A DNA stretch of 64,000 bases from Enterococcus columbae DSM 7374 = ATCC 51263 (GCF_000406925.1 NZ_KE136351.1:5474-69473); one strand, 5' to 3'; positions 47,622-58,084 are shown, counted from the stretch's first letter. Notes: generated from the sequence alone by a model not told the origin. Numbers and translations are program-made.

Positions 47622-48312
47622 AAGTATATCCTATTCCCCAGACGGTTTTTAAAAAACGAGCATTTTTAGGATTATCCTCAATCTTGCTTCGTAAATGATT
47701 CATGAAAACCATAATCGTGTTGGCATCAACTTGATCATTGCCCCAAACACTATTATAAATCTGTTCCTTTGAAAAAACCTGATTCGGATTTTCCATAAAA
47801 AACTGCATCAGCTTTAATTCTTTTGAGGACAACTTAATAGGTATTTCATGTTTAAAAAGCTGGCAGCGATTTAAATCAAGTCTAAAGGCACCAGCAATGA
47901 GCTCGTTGACTTGATTCACCTGTTGCGTACCTTGAACTTGTTTAGAACGATCTAACGTAGCAATGATTTGCGCACGTAATACATTAGGTGTAAAGGGTTT
48001 GGTTAAATACAAGTCTGCACCGGTTTCTAAACCAGTAACAATATCATTTTCACTTGTCTTACCACTTAAAAAGACAATCGGCACAATTGGATCTTGATTA
48101 CGAATCAATTGCGCTAAATGATAACCATCATTTTCATATTCTAATGAAATATCTAATATAAATAAATCAAACTTTACTCTGGTCATAATATCTAAAGTTT
48201 TTTCAATTGAATCACTTTGATAAATAAGTAATCCTGTAGATTGCAACGACTTCCAAATCAATCTACGAATCGAAACGTCGTCATCAACAACTAGAATCTT
48301 ATCATTACGCAT
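47602..48312 (-). CDS. OmpR/PhoB-type response regulator
   Basis: The 236-residue protein has a receiver domain (acidic pocket Asp10-Asp12, phospho-acceptor Asp54 in [11 protein letters not shown], Lys105 in TKPF) and a C-terminal winged helix (about residues 145-230, [16 protein letters not shown]). ATG 48312 follows AGGAGGGATACTTT. It is divergent from a histidine kinase whose start codon lies only 48 bp away. Target genes unknown; adjacency to citG suggests organic acid or carbon control but is not proof. Confidence 0.92.
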   Translation of the reverse strand: MRNDKILVVDDDVSIRRLIWKSLQSTGLLIYQSDSIEKTLDIMTRVKFDLFILDISLEYENDGYHLAQLIRNQDPIVPIVFLSGKTSENDIVTGLETGADLYLTKPFTPNVLRAQIIATLDRSKQVQGTQQVNQVNELIAGAFRLDLNRCQLFKHEIPIKLSSKELKLMQFFMENPNQVFSKEQIYNSVWGNDQVDANTIMVFMNHLRSKIEDNPKNARFLKTVWGIGYTFTPTEE

Positions 48313-48360
48313 AAAGTATCCCTCCTAGATAATCTACTTTGTGTGTGGAAAGGAGTTGCC

Positions 48361-50175
48361 ATGTTAAGAAAGCCTTCAAAACTTTGGTTACACATTTGTC
48401 TATTTAGTTCACTCATCCTAACCTGCCTTGGATTGATCTTTACTGGATATAGCTATCAAAGTGCCAATACCGAGGCTATTCAGCTAGCTAAAACCCAATT
48501 AACTAAGATTAATAACTATGTCAGTGATATCTTAACCTTAGAAATCGACCGCACTGTGAACACACTGCAAACCTATAGCAACGAAGCCTATCCTAATGTT
48601 ACGCATATCCCTGAGCAAATAACTTTTGACAAACATTTAACCCAGTTGCTTGCTGAGAATACGCCTATTTTCTCTGCTATTTTTCTGTATCAACCAAACG
48701 GCACACTACAAGATGGTTATCAATTAGATCAACAACAGCAGCTAGTTAAAAGCAAAAATCCTTCACTCGTACAAAAAGATCCGATTTTTAAACTAGCCTT
48801 TCAAAAAGAGGTACAAAATGGGCAAGCTTATTTTGACGAAAAAAATCATGCTTCCTACCTTAATATCTATTATTATTTAAAAAATGAGCAAAAGCAACTT
48901 CTTGGCGTGTTTATTTTACAAATTCAGCTAGAAAAACTCTTTAAGAACAATATTCAAGATAGTAATAATGATTTGCAAGGGTACTCTTTGGTTAAAAATA
49001 TGAATATGGAAATCGTTATGCACCCAGCAGACGAGCAAGTTGGCCTAACTATCGTAGAAGAAAGACGAGAACAGTTTCCATCTCTAGACTATTCCGATCT
49101 TCAGCGCTTAGAGCACGAACAAAAAACGAAAGACAGTGGATTAATCGTCTATCATTCTTATTGGTGGACTAAAAAAGATTATAAACGCGTAAAAAAAGTA
49201 GCCGTGTTTAAACGGCTGAAAATCGGTGAAGAACAATGGGTGGTAGCAAGCAATACTGATTTACAAAGACAAACCAATCTATTTTCTCAAGATTTTTTAA
49301 TCGTTTTAGGGCTACTAGCTATTATTTTAGCCATCAGCATTCTAGCCTTTCTAAATCTACGGGCCTATATTCGCAGAAACTTTGCCTACAATGAGCACCA
49401 ACGAATCGTCGCCCAATATGAGTTGGAGCAGCAAAAAAGTGAACTGGAAAAAACAATTTTACGTGAATCGAAGCTAGAAACGATTGGGCTACTTACAACA
49501 TCTATTGTTCACGATATGAATAATTTCTTGACCCCTTTAATCGGTAATATCGAATTAATGATGGAAAACTATCATGATCAGCCAGAAATTTTAGACGAAT
49601 TAACAGAAATCCATTTGGCGGCTAAACGTGGACAAAATCTATCTAAACAAGTATTGAATTTTTCTAAGATGCAAAATACACAAATTCATTTGATTGATAT
49701 CAATCAAACGGTCAAGGAAGCCACAGATACCATTAGTCTGTTAGCGCCTAAAGGGATTCAGATTTTCTTTAAACAAGCATCGGAAACATTTAAACTATTA
49801 CTCAGCCAAGATGAATTACAGGTTATATTATATAATTTACTGACCAATGCAATTCAAGCGATGGATAATCAAGGGAAGATTTTTGTCCAAATCAAACGAG
49901 CACAAAATGAGTTGTTAGCTGAATTCCAACAACACTCGTATATCTATAGAAATAAACAATTCGTAGCCATCAGCGTAGAAGACACTGGCTCAGGCATTCC
50001 TGAAGAATTACGCGAAAAAATATTTGAACCATTCTTTACTACTAAGCATAAAAGTGGGGGCACCGGTCTAGGCTTGTATATTATTCAATCACTCATTAAG
50101 AAAAATGATTGGTTACTAACGGTGACCTCTAATGAGAAGGGAAGTTGCTTTACAATCGGTATTCCTATAAATTAA
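48361..50175 (+). CDS. Sensor histidine kinase with extracellular sensor domain
   Basis: About 604 residues: helix 1 at about 10-31, extracytoplasmic region of about 275 residues that looks dCache-like, helix 2 at about 312-334, coiled-coil linker, dimerisation domain with the phospho-acceptor in [13 protein letters not shown] (His about 384), N box [10 protein letters not shown] (about 492), G1 [10 protein letters not shown] (about 541) and G2 [10 protein letters not shown]. The H box HDMNN resembles NtrB/DctB-like kinases rather than the usual Gram-positive HisKA. ATG 48361 follows AAAGGAG. Presumed partner of the divergent response regulator. Confidence 0.9.
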   Translation: MLRKPSKLWLHICLFSSLILTCLGLIFTGYSYQSANTEAIQLAKTQLTKINNYVSDILTLEIDRTVNTLQTYSNEAYPNVTHIPEQITFDKHLTQLLAENTPIFSAIFLYQPNGTLQDGYQLDQQQQLVKSKNPSLVQKDPIFKLAFQKEVQNGQAYFDEKNHASYLNIYYYLKNEQKQLLGVFILQIQLEKLFKNNIQDSNNDLQGYSLVKNMNMEIVMHPADEQVGLTIVEERREQFPSLDYSDLQRLEHEQKTKDSGLIVYHSYWWTKKDYKRVKKVAVFKRLKIGEEQWVVASNTDLQRQTNLFSQDFLIVLGLLAIILAISILAFLNLRAYIRRNFAYNEHQRIVAQYELEQQKSELEKTILRESKLETIGLLTTSIVHDMNNFLTPLIGNIELMMENYHDQPEILDELTEIHLAAKRGQNLSKQVLNFSKMQNTQIHLIDINQTVKEATDTISLLAPKGIQIFFKQASETFKLLLSQDELQVILYNLLTNAIQAMDNQGKIFVQIKRAQNELLAEFQQHSYIYRNKQFVAISVEDTGSGIPEELREKIFEPFFTTKHKSGGTGLGLYIIQSLIKKNDWLLTVTSNEKGSCFTIGIPIN

Positions 50176-50177
50176 AA

Positions 50178-50230
50178 ATATGACCATCGATATGCTCAAA
50201 TATTAAATCGATGGTCATATTCATATTTTT
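50178..50230 (+). terminator. Bidirectional terminator
   Basis: Perfect 14-bp stem ATATGACCATCGAT (50178-50191) with 50207-50220, followed by TCATATTTTTTTAA on the plus strand and TTTTAATTTATAG on the minus strand. It ends both the kinase and the amidohydrolase transcripts. Confidence 0.88.
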
Positions 50231-51457
50231 TTAATATCTATTTTCGTCACTTACATCTATCCACTTACCGCGTAATAATAATTTTCTTTCAAGTGGACGC
50301 CTAGCAACAAACTCCGCGGTACAGCTTGCAGGAACAAATAATATATTTGCTAGCTCACCTTCATCAAACCAATACTTTTTCGAATCAAAACTAAATGGAC
50401 AAGGCTTACCGCAAGCGTATTGATAACTTCTAGCAATTTCTTCTTCCGTTATTTTACCCGTTACTTCACAAAAATTCTTTACTTTCTCCACTAAATCCCC
50501 AGAAACAAACGAACTCCACGAATCAAAAAATCCATCCGAGCCAAAACTAACAGCAACTCCAGCCTGTGTTAATTGATCGATTGGAGGTCTACGATCACGT
50601 AAATCATACGGAACAGTTGACATGATATGGACATTAGTCTTACTCAGTCGCTCAAATAATTCGTTTCTTTTCTTATCTTCAGATATTTTCAAACAAAATG
50701 CATGACTAAGCGCAACGGAATGCTTAAAATCACACCTTTCTAATTGATCCAGTAGTGTCTCTACGGTATAAACCCCTACATCACCTAAATCATGTAAATG
50801 AATATCAATCCCTCTATCATAATTTTGAGCCAATTGTACCAGTTCAGTAATCGAATCTTCAATTGCAAAATCAATTCCTGCAGGATCTAAACCACCTACT
50901 AAATCTGCTCCTTCTTGTAGTGCCTGTTCCATTAATTCAGGAGTATTTTCTAAAAAATAGCCATGTTGAGGAAAAGCAACAATTTCATAAGTAAGATAGT
51001 CCTTATATTTTTCTAGAGCTTCTTTAACACCATGAAAATTAGTTAAGCCAATGTAAGGATCAATATTGACATGGGTGCGTATGTGACTCACCCCATAGCT
51101 TAATAAATGTTTAATCATGGCATCAGCACGTAAAACCGTACTAGGAGCTAATAGCGCTAATTCATTTGCTTCTAACGCCAAACGCTCTTTTAGATTAGCA
51201 ACAGGTGTAGTAGCCCGCCACCCTAAAGGCATGTATGTCTTATCTAAATGATTGTGCATTTCCCTTAATGTAGGCAGTGCCAATAATCCTTTCATATCTT
51301 CGCCTTTAGGATAACTACCTTCCTTTTGGACAAGAATTTCTACAATTTTTTCATTTTCTATACCTAATGTTACTAATTCAGTCGCTGTTCTTGTTAAATC
51401 TGTCTCGTCTTTATAAAAATTCGTTTCCAAACGAACATTATTTAAATATCGAATCAT
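50231..51457 (-). CDS. CodA-like metal-dependent amidohydrolase, paralogue 1
   Basis: About 408 residues of the cytosine deaminase branch of the amidohydrolase superfamily. Visible: REMHNHLDKT (metal HxH), THVNIDPY, EIVAFPQHG, IDIHLHDLGD, VALSHAF and GSDGFFDSW. In E. coli CodA the segment HCDE holds the proton-shuttle Glu217; here the aligned residue is Asp, so cytosine deamination is doubtful. ATG 51457 follows GAGGTGAAGTGG and overlaps paralogue 2 by 20 bp. Substrate unknown; a cyclic amide or N-acyl compound is possible. Confidence 0.8.
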   Translation of the reverse strand: MIRYLNNVRLETNFYKDETDLTRTATELVTLGIENEKIVEILVQKEGSYPKGEDMKGLLALPTLREMHNHLDKTYMPLGWRATTPVANLKERLALEANELALLAPSTVLRADAMIKHLLSYGVSHIRTHVNIDPYIGLTNFHGVKEALEKYKDYLTYEIVAFPQHGYFLENTPELMEQALQEGADLVGGLDPAGIDFAIEDSITELVQLAQNYDRGIDIHLHDLGDVGVYTVETLLDQLERCDFKHSVALSHAFCLKISEDKKRNELFERLSKTNVHIMSTVPYDLRDRRPPIDQLTQAGVAVSFGSDGFFDSWSSFVSGDLVEKVKNFCEVTGKITEEEIARSYQYACGKPCPFSFDSKKYWFDEGELANILFVPASCTAEFVARRPLERKLLLRGKWIDVSDENRY

Positions 51458-52670
51458 CCACTTCACCTCTTGTCGCAATTAATTTTCCATTAGCAAAAAC
51501 CTGTTCAATTGGCAAATTTCTCGCAATCATATGAGCTGTTGATTGGGCATTTACTGTGAAAAAATCAGCCTTATCTCCCACTCTCGGCCATTGCTGTATT
51601 CCTTGTGAATCAAGTGGCGTCAATTGATTCGTAGCAAATCCTAATAACCTAGACAAGCGATACTCATCACTAATTGAAAAACGTTGCGCTACCGTGTTGA
51701 GTTTCTCAATAGTGTTTCCTGATCCAAATGGTGACCAATGATCGGTTAAGCTATCATGTCCTAGCGAGACACCTACACCAGCTTTTTCTAAGTCCAAAAT
51801 AGGCATAGTTGTATTGCGAATAGGTATTGTTGTAGTTAAATCAATATTAGTCTCGGCAAATTTTTTAGCGATACTTTCTAGCTCCGTTGCATTCAAATCA
51901 CCTAGAGCCATTGCATGACTTAAAGTTACTTTACCTTGATATTGATATTGCTTTGTATAAGCAATAATCTTTTCAAATTCATATAACCCCAAGGAATTTC
52001 TAGCATGCAAATGAAGATCAATTTTTTTATTTTGTTCACTTGCAAGATCAAAAATTTGTTGAAGCGAACGATCAACATGTCGATCTACCAAAGACGGATC
52101 TACCCCACCCACATGTGTCGCTCCCATTGCTAAAGCCTCTCGAATCAACCCGGCAACATCAGATTTTAACAATCCATGCTGAGGAAAGGCAACAATTTCA
52201 TACGTCAAAACGTCTTCATATTTCTTCAACAACTCCACAACCATGGCTAAGTGCCTTGTTTTCATTATCGGATCAATATTCACATGGGTACGAATATGAT
52301 TATGGCCTTGAGACAAATAATGCTTAATCATAGCTTCCGCACGCTGATAGCTAGTCGCTTCTTGACTTGGTAACAGCCATTTTTCTTCGTCAATTCTTGT
52401 TTGGATGCCATTAATAATTGGCCGACACGCTTTCCATTCTCCGCCAAAATATGTTTTATCAATATGGATATGCATTTCTCTCATAGAAGGAACTAACAAA
52501 TTTCCTTCTACATCATAGACAATCTCTTGATCAGCAGGGGCAATATGCGTTTTAATTTCTACAATCCTGTCATTTTCTATTCTCAAATCAAAAATTGCTG
52601 TCTCGGTAGCTAATGTTTGCCCTTTAACTTTTTTCAAGGCTGTTTCTAAACGAACATTTTTTAATAACAC
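51438..52670 (-). CDS. CodA-like metal-dependent amidohydrolase, paralogue 2
   Basis: A 410-residue relative of the downstream gene. It shows REMHIHIDKTYF, THVNIDP, EIVAFPQHG, IDLHLHARNS, VTLSHAM and GHDSLTDHWSPFGSGN. The GHD...DxW segment is very close to CodA, but the CodA Glu217 position is Ala in HLHA. The start is probably GTG 52670 after GAGGATGTGAGAAT. Two diverged copies side by side may form a heteromer or act in sequence. It follows the lipoprotein gene by 15 bp. Confidence 0.8.
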   Translation of the reverse strand: MLLKNVRLETALKKVKGQTLATETAIFDLRIENDRIVEIKTHIAPADQEIVYDVEGNLLVPSMREMHIHIDKTYFGGEWKACRPIINGIQTRIDEEKWLLPSQEATSYQRAEAMIKHYLSQGHNHIRTHVNIDPIMKTRHLAMVVELLKKYEDVLTYEIVAFPQHGLLKSDVAGLIREALAMGATHVGGVDPSLVDRHVDRSLQQIFDLASEQNKKIDLHLHARNSLGLYEFEKIIAYTKQYQYQGKVTLSHAMALGDLNATELESIAKKFAETNIDLTTTIPIRNTTMPILDLEKAGVGVSLGHDSLTDHWSPFGSGNTIEKLNTVAQRFSISDEYRLSRLLGFATNQLTPLDSQGIQQWPRVGDKADFFTVNAQSTAHMIARNLPIEQVFANGKLIATRGEVDDSIFK

Positions 52671-52685
52671 ATTCTCACATCCTCA

Positions 52686-54350
52686 CTATTGTTTTTCAGC
52701 CCATTTCAAACTATAAGTAGGTCCAAATGAATGCCAATATAGATTTTTTATTTTAGTATTTTCTAATACTGAAAGCGAACGATTATAAATTGGTGCTAAC
52801 ACAGCTACTTTATTAATTAAAATATTTTGCGCTTGCATAAAATTCTTCATTCGCTGCTCTTGATTACCCGCATACTCGTTTCTGGTTTGATTAATAAGCT
52901 GATCATAGGTTGGATCACTAAAAGTAACGCCTCCTTGTGTACTATCAGAGGTAAAAATACGTAAAACTGTCAATGGATCTCTATAATCAGTTCCCCAGCC
53001 AGATAGTTCTAAATCATAATCTTTACTTTGATCTCGCTGAACACGAATTGTAAATGGCACTTGGGTAACTTCTATTTTTAGACCAGGTAAATGGGTCTCT
53101 AGTTGATTTTGAAAATATTCAGCAGATCGTTTGGCACTATCTGTATCATCTGTTAAAAACTGCAAAGTGACATTTTCTATTTTTAGTTCATCTTTAGCTT
53201 TTTTCCATAATGCCAGTGCCTTTTTAGGATTATAGGTCAAATAATCATTGGCTTTCTCTGCTGATTTGACAAAATCTGTTTTTCCATCTGGCATAATTGT
53301 TTGACCAGGAGGAATCAATTGATCGGTTGGGGTTGATTTATCTGCTAATACAGATTTTACAAAACCTTTTTTATCAAACGCTTGTGCAATCGCCTTACGA
53401 GCATTAATATTGTTCAGTATAGAAGTTTTCCCATTTCTTTGCCCATTCATTTTGATAAAGAAAGTAACAAACTGAGGAACCGCAACAAATGCAGGGTCAT
53501 TTCGATAGTTTGCAACAAAGTCTCCACTTAGTTTATTTACAACATCTAACTCTCCAGTTTTAAATAAGTTAATTGCAGTAGAAGGACTTTTTACAACAGT
53601 TACATCTGCAGTCTTTAATTTTACTGTCTTTTCATCCCAATAGGTTTCATTTTTGACATAAGACCAATTGTCGCCAACCGCACTCCATTTTGAAAGTTTA
53701 AATGGGCCATTATAAATTAAATGTTCTGCATCAGAAGCGTATTTTTCACCTTGAGATTGAACATACGCTCTATTTTGTGGATACAAAACAGGAAAAGATA
53801 GCAGCGAGACAAGATACGGTGTAGGTTTTTCTAAAGTAATTTCCAATGTATTATCATCAATTGCCCGGATTCCCAATTCATCTAGTGCTCGTTTTCCCTC
53901 TGCAACTTCTTTGGCATTTTTTACAACGTTAAATAAAATATCTGCATTAGGTGAAACGTTTTGTGGATCTACTAATTTTTGCCATGCAAAAACAAAATCA
54001 TCTGCAGTGACTGGCGTACCATTAGACCATTTGGCATCTTTTCGTAATTTGAAAGTATAAACCGTTTGATCCTTAGAAATATCAGGTTCTTCTGCCGCCA
54101 CACCCAATTCAAATTTATCATTTTTACCCAAAGTATATAAACCTTCATACACCTGATTCATTACTAAAGTGGAAGTAGTATCCATTGCAAGTGAAGGAAC
54201 CATTGTTGAGATTGCTGATTCTGAACTAATAGTAAGCTTTTGTTCCACTTTTTTTGAATCAGTCTGTTTTGAAACATCCTTCGAACCACTACTGCAACCA
54301 ACTAAGAAAATACTACAAACCAAACTTATAAAAACCATTCTTTTTTTCAT
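52686..54350 (-). CDS. Oligopeptide-type ABC transporter substrate-binding lipoprotein
   Basis: SBP_bac_5 family protein of 554 residues with a lipoprotein signal peptide (MKKRMVFISLVCSIFLVGC; lipobox Leu-Val-Gly-Cys, Cys about residue 19). The EPDISKDQTVYTFKLRKDAKWSNG-like region and NIL-type C-terminal lobe match OppA/DppE. No permease or ATPase gene is next to it, so it must use a transporter encoded elsewhere. First gene of a three-gene unit with the two amidohydrolases, which suggests it captures their substrate or its peptide form. Confidence 0.88.
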   Translation of the reverse strand: MKKRMVFISLVCSIFLVGCSSGSKDVSKQTDSKKVEQKLTISSESAISTMVPSLAMDTTSTLVMNQVYEGLYTLGKNDKFELGVAAEEPDISKDQTVYTFKLRKDAKWSNGTPVTADDFVFAWQKLVDPQNVSPNADILFNVVKNAKEVAEGKRALDELGIRAIDDNTLEITLEKPTPYLVSLLSFPVLYPQNRAYVQSQGEKYASDAEHLIYNGPFKLSKWSAVGDNWSYVKNETYWDEKTVKLKTADVTVVKSPSTAINLFKTGELDVVNKLSGDFVANYRNDPAFVAVPQFVTFFIKMNGQRNGKTSILNNINARKAIAQAFDKKGFVKSVLADKSTPTDQLIPPGQTIMPDGKTDFVKSAEKANDYLTYNPKKALALWKKAKDELKIENVTLQFLTDDTDSAKRSAEYFQNQLETHLPGLKIEVTQVPFTIRVQRDQSKDYDLELSGWGTDYRDPLTVLRIFTSDSTQGGVTFSDPTYDQLINQTRNEYAGNQEQRMKNFMQAQNILINKVAVLAPIYNRSLSVLENTKIKNLYWHSFGPTYSLKWAEKQ

Positions 54351-54391
54351 TTATTTTCCTCCTTTTACCAAAATTTTCTGAATTTTAAAAA

Positions 54392-54413
54392 TATACCGAC
54401 TATTAGTGGTATA
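54392..54413. promoter_or_regulatory. Inverted repeat in the divergent promoter region
   Basis: TATACC (54392-54397) and GGTATA (54408-54413) are perfect inverted repeats ten bases apart, overlapping the -10 of the regulator gene and facing the lipoprotein operon. A likely operator for the Crp/Fnr regulator. Confidence 0.55.
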
Positions 54414-54415
54414 AT
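54407..54415 (+). promoter_or_regulatory. Extended -10 promoter of the Crp/Fnr gene
   Basis: TGGTATAAT, 61 nt upstream of the start codon; -35 poor, as usual for extended -10 promoters. Confidence 0.6.
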
Positions 54416-54475
54416 AGATTATAAGTAATAAAGAAAGGATAGACTAGGAGAAATCTCCCAGTTGAATATATAATT

Positions 54476-55144
54476 ATGAAAAAATATTTACTTACAGATT
54501 GCCCGGTTAAACACCTTATTAATCAAATCCCCCCTATTTTTAATGAAAATATTCTAAAAGACAGCCGTATTATTCATTTTACTAAAAATGAATATCTCAA
54601 TCATGAAGGCGACACCTTTGATTATCTTTTTTTCATTTTATCAGGAAAAACCAAAATCCTACGTAATGAGCCAAATGGTAAACAAAGGATTGCGCAATTT
54701 TTATCTGCTGGTGACTTTATAGGAGATTTAGCCTTAGTGAAGGGCGAAAAAAAATCATCAGATATACTTGCTATTGGCGAGGTATGGACTTTTGCTATCC
54801 CACAAGTCATTGCTCAGGAGGAACTCTATTATGATGTTCAATTTCTACAAACCATCGCTAGACATATCGCTCAAAAAATGTTACTACGGACAGATCATTT
54901 TACTAAAAATCAAAGCTTTTCATTGAAGTATCGACTAGCTATGTTGTTATTGGAATTTTCTACTGATAATATTTACGAGGAAAAGCACGAACAAATTGCC
55001 GATTATTTAGGAACAAGCTATCGACATCTTACCTATACATTGAAATGGTTACGTGATAATCAGTACATAAGTAAACAAAAGAAAGGCTATCTAATCTTTC
55101 CAGATAAATTAAAACAATTAATTGCAGAAGCGAATCACTATTAA
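54476..55144 (+). CDS. Crp/Fnr-family transcriptional regulator
   Basis: The 222-residue protein has an N-terminal cyclic-nucleotide-binding fold (about residues 15-130, GDTFDYLFFILSGKTKILR, SAGDFIGDLAL) and a C-terminal winged helix (EQIADYLGTSYRHLTYTLKWL). Only one cysteine is near the N terminus, so no Fnr-type iron-sulfur cluster; the cAMP-contacting residues are not clearly kept. YeiL-like in size. Divergent from the lipoprotein-amidohydrolase unit, which it probably controls. Confidence 0.88.
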   Translation: MKKYLLTDCPVKHLINQIPPIFNENILKDSRIIHFTKNEYLNHEGDTFDYLFFILSGKTKILRNEPNGKQRIAQFLSAGDFIGDLALVKGEKKSSDILAIGEVWTFAIPQVIAQEELYYDVQFLQTIARHIAQKMLLRTDHFTKNQSFSLKYRLAMLLLEFSTDNIYEEKHEQIADYLGTSYRHLTYTLKWLRDNQYISKQKKGYLIFPDKLKQLIAEANHY

Positions 55145-55145
55145 A

Positions 55146-55186
55146 AAGTAGCAAGTACTTGTTTGTTAAACAAGCACTTGCTACTT
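55146..55186 (-). terminator. Terminator between the Crp/Fnr gene and deoD
   Basis: Long stem AAGTAGCAAGT...ACTTGCTACTT with inner CTTGTTT/AAACAAG. On the minus strand it is followed by TTTTTAATAG, so it mainly ends deoD; on the plus strand the U run is weak. Confidence 0.85.
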
Positions 55187-55214
55187 ACATATCATATAAA
55201 TATCTTTTTATACT

Positions 55215-55922
55215 TTACGAATGAATCGCTGTTTCTAGTCCTACCTTAATCATATCGTTAAAGGTCAATTGACGTTCCTCAGCAGTTGTTTCTTCTCCGG
55301 TAATAATATGATCACTAACCGTACAGATAGCTAGCGTTTGGACATTAAACTTAGCACCTAAATAGTAAAGTGCGGCTGCTTCCATCTCAACACCCATCAC
55401 ACCTAAACTAGCTAGTTGAATGGTTTCAGTCATATCATCTTTATAGAAACTATCTTCTGAAAGTAGATTTCCTACGTGGGTTGTCGTTCCCATTTCTTGA
55501 GCAATTTCATAAGCCGTTTTTAACAATTTAAAATCGGCAATCGGTGCAAAATGGAAAGTATCAAAGTTTTTAGCAATCATTGAAGAGCTAGTTACCGCAC
55601 CTTGACCTAAGACTAGATCGCGGACATGGACATCTTTAGAAATCGCCCCACAAGTTCCTACTCGAATTAATTTTTTTACACCATAAGAATTAATTAACTC
55701 ATGGGCGTAGATAGTAGCTGAAGGCATCCCCATCCCTGTACCTTGAACAGAAATTCTTTCACCTTTATAAGTTCCAGTAAAACCTAGCATTCCTCGAACG
55801 TTGTTGTAACATACAGGATTTTCTAAGAAAGTTTCGGCAATGTATTTCGCTCTTAACGGATCTCCTGGCAATAAAATTTTATCAGCAATTTCGCCTGCTT
55901 TGGCTTCAATATGAACGCTCAT
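55215..55922 (-). CDS. deoD: Purine nucleoside phosphorylase, DeoD type
   Basis: Hexameric phosphorylase cleaving purine (deoxy)nucleosides to base and (deoxy)ribose 1-phosphate. The 235-residue protein has [21 protein letters not shown] and the [10 protein letters not shown] active-site segment, and [11 protein letters not shown]. Last gene of deoB-punA-deoD, 24 bp after punA. ATG 55922 follows GGAAGGAGCATATGA. Confidence 0.96.
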   Translation of the reverse strand: MSVHIEAKAGEIADKILLPGDPLRAKYIAETFLENPVCYNNVRGMLGFTGTYKGERISVQGTGMGMPSATIYAHELINSYGVKKLIRVGTCGAISKDVHVRDLVLGQGAVTSSSMIAKNFDTFHFAPIADFKLLKTAYEIAQEMGTTTHVGNLLSEDSFYKDDMTETIQLASLGVMGVEMEAAALYYLGAKFNVQTLAICTVSDHIITGEETTAEERQLTFNDMIKVGLETAIHS

Positions 55923-55946
55923 TCATATGCTCCTTCCAATTTATCA

Positions 55947-56762
55947 TTATAATGCAGCTAAAGTTTCTTTGACTAAAGCTTTAAATTCTGCTTTAACTCG
56001 TTCGGTCGTTTCAACTACTTCTTCATGATTTAAGTTAGCTTGCATACCAGCTGCAAGGTTAGTAATACATGAAATGCCTAATACCTTAAGACCACTGTGA
56101 ACAGCGACAATCACTTCAGGCACTGTAGACATACCCACTGCATCCGCACCAATTGTTCGGGCAAAGCGAATTTCAGCCGGTGTTTCATACGTTGGACCGG
56201 TAAAGCCCATGTACACTCCTTCTTTTAAGTGTAAACCTTTTTCTTCAGCCACTTGTTTTGCCACATTTCGATAATCTAAATGATAGGCTTGAGACATATC
56301 AGGGAAGCGTGGACCGATTTCATCTTCATTCTTACCGATTAATGGATTGGTCCCCATGAAATTAATGTGGTCAGTAATCAACATTAAATCACCTGGCGCA
56401 AAAGCTTCATTCACTCCACCACAAGCATTGGTTACGATTAAGGAATGTGCTTTAAGGGCAGACATCACTCGAACAGGATAAGTCACTACTTGCATAGAGT
56501 GTCCTTCATAAAAATGGAAGCGACCTTGCATCGCCAAAACCTTTTTCCCTGCTAAAGTACCGTAAACTAGTTGGCCCGCATGCCCAACGACGGTCGATAC
56601 TGGGAAATGCGGAATTTCAGCATAGGGAATCACGATTTTGTCTTCGATTTCTTCAGCTAATTCTCCTAGACCAGAACCTAAAATTAACCCAAACTCAACA
56701 GCGTCTACGCCTTTTTGATGGATAAAATCAGTTGTTTCAGCTAAACGGTTTTGTAAAGTCAT
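55947..56762 (-). CDS. punA: Purine nucleoside phosphorylase, PunA (trimeric) type
   Basis: Second purine phosphorylase, of the trimeric class that prefers inosine and guanosine. The 271-residue protein has GSGLGELAEEI, VVGHAGQLVYG, MQGRFHFYEGH, TNACGGVN and the substrate segment GMSTVPEVIVA. 15 bp after deoB. Having both PNP classes in one operon covers all purine nucleosides. Confidence 0.95.
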   Translation of the reverse strand: MTLQNRLAETTDFIHQKGVDAVEFGLILGSGLGELAEEIEDKIVIPYAEIPHFPVSTVVGHAGQLVYGTLAGKKVLAMQGRFHFYEGHSMQVVTYPVRVMSALKAHSLIVTNACGGVNEAFAPGDLMLITDHINFMGTNPLIGKNEDEIGPRFPDMSQAYHLDYRNVAKQVAEEKGLHLKEGVYMGFTGPTYETPAEIRFARTIGADAVGMSTVPEVIVAVHSGLKVLGISCITNLAAGMQANLNHEEVVETTERVKAEFKALVKETLAAL

Positions 56763-56777
56763 GAATTTTCCTCCTAA

Positions 56778-57944
56778 TTATTTCAAATCAGCTAAGAAGC
56801 TCTTGCCGTTTTCAGTAGCTGCAACGCCAAAGTTTTCAGCAATTGTTGCGGCAATATCTGAATAAAAGCCTTGACTTAATGCTCCTTGACCTTGCATTTT
56901 TTTACTATAAGCCAACAATGGAACATATTCTCGCGTATGATCCGTTCCCGTAAAGGTTGGATCATTACCATGGTCAGCTGTGATTAATAATAAATCGTCT
57001 TCCTGCATAGCCGCCAATAATTCTGGAATACGTGCATCAAATGCTTCAATGGCATCGGCATAGCCTTGTACATCACGACGGTGACCATATAAAGCATCAA
57101 AATCCACTAAATTCGTAAAGCTTAAGCCATCAAAGTCTTTTGCCATCACTTTTAATAATTGATCCACGCCATCCATATTGCTCTTAGTCCGAATTGCTTC
57201 GGTAATTCCTTGACCATTGAAGATGTCATTAATCTTGCCTACTGCAATCACATCTTTGCCGGCATCCTTCAATGAATTTAAAACAGTATGACCGAAAGGA
57301 TTTAATGCATAGTCATGACGATTGCTTGTACGAGTAAAGTTACCTGGTGTACCAACATAAGGACGCGCGATAATCCGACCAATCATATATGGTTCATCGC
57401 GGGTAATTTCACGGACATATTCACAAATACGATACAATTCATCTAATGGAATGATTTCTTCATGCGCTGCAATTTGTAAAACTGGATCGGCTGAAGTATA
57501 GACGATTAAATCTCCTGTTTCCATTTGGTGTTTTCCATAATCATCAATCACCTTAGTCCCTGAATAAGGCAAGTTACAAACAACTTTGCGACCAGAAAAA
57601 GCTTCGATTTTATCTAATAATTCTTGTGGGAAGCCATTTGGAAAAACTCTAAATGGTTTGGTAATATTTAGTCCCATAATTTCCCAGTGGCCAGTCATCG
57701 TATCTTTCCCAACAGAGATTTCTTCTAGCTTAGTAGCATAGCCTAGATGATCCTCAACTGCTTGTACACCTTTTAGGGGTGCAATGGTACCTAGACCTAA
57801 TTTTTCTAAATTAGGAATGGTTAATCCAGCTACTTCGGCAATATGTCCTAACGTATCAGCTCCTACATCATTAAATTTGTCCGCATCAGGTGCTTGACCA
57901 ATCCCTACTGAATCCAAAACAATTAAATGTACACGTTTAAACAT
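56778..57944 (-). CDS. deoB: Phosphopentomutase
   Basis: Converts (deoxy)ribose 1-phosphate to 5-phosphate. The 388-residue alkaline-phosphatase-fold enzyme shows [15 protein letters not shown] (metal), [14 protein letters not shown] (phospho-threonine) and [19 protein letters not shown] (metal). First gene behind the promoter at 58085-58113. ATG 57944. Confidence 0.97.
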   Translation of the reverse strand: MFKRVHLIVLDSVGIGQAPDADKFNDVGADTLGHIAEVAGLTIPNLEKLGLGTIAPLKGVQAVEDHLGYATKLEEISVGKDTMTGHWEIMGLNITKPFRVFPNGFPQELLDKIEAFSGRKVVCNLPYSGTKVIDDYGKHQMETGDLIVYTSADPVLQIAAHEEIIPLDELYRICEYVREITRDEPYMIGRIIARPYVGTPGNFTRTSNRHDYALNPFGHTVLNSLKDAGKDVIAVGKINDIFNGQGITEAIRTKSNMDGVDQLLKVMAKDFDGLSFTNLVDFDALYGHRRDVQGYADAIEAFDARIPELLAAMQEDDLLLITADHGNDPTFTGTDHTREYVPLLAYSKKMQGQGALSQGFYSDIAATIAENFGVAATENGKSFLADLK

Positions 57945-58084
57945 GATACCCCTGCTTTCTGTTTATATTCACCCAGCCTTCGTTAAGACTAGATTATGAC
58001 TATTCCATAAGAAAAGGGAAGAACATTCAGCATACCTGTTTTTGTCCTCCCCTTACCCTTTTTCTTGGATATGCTTACATCATG

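Noticed and set aside
50231-52670. Annotation of the amidohydrolases as cytosine deaminases
   Set aside because: The aligned catalytic glutamate is not present in either copy; only family membership is claimed.
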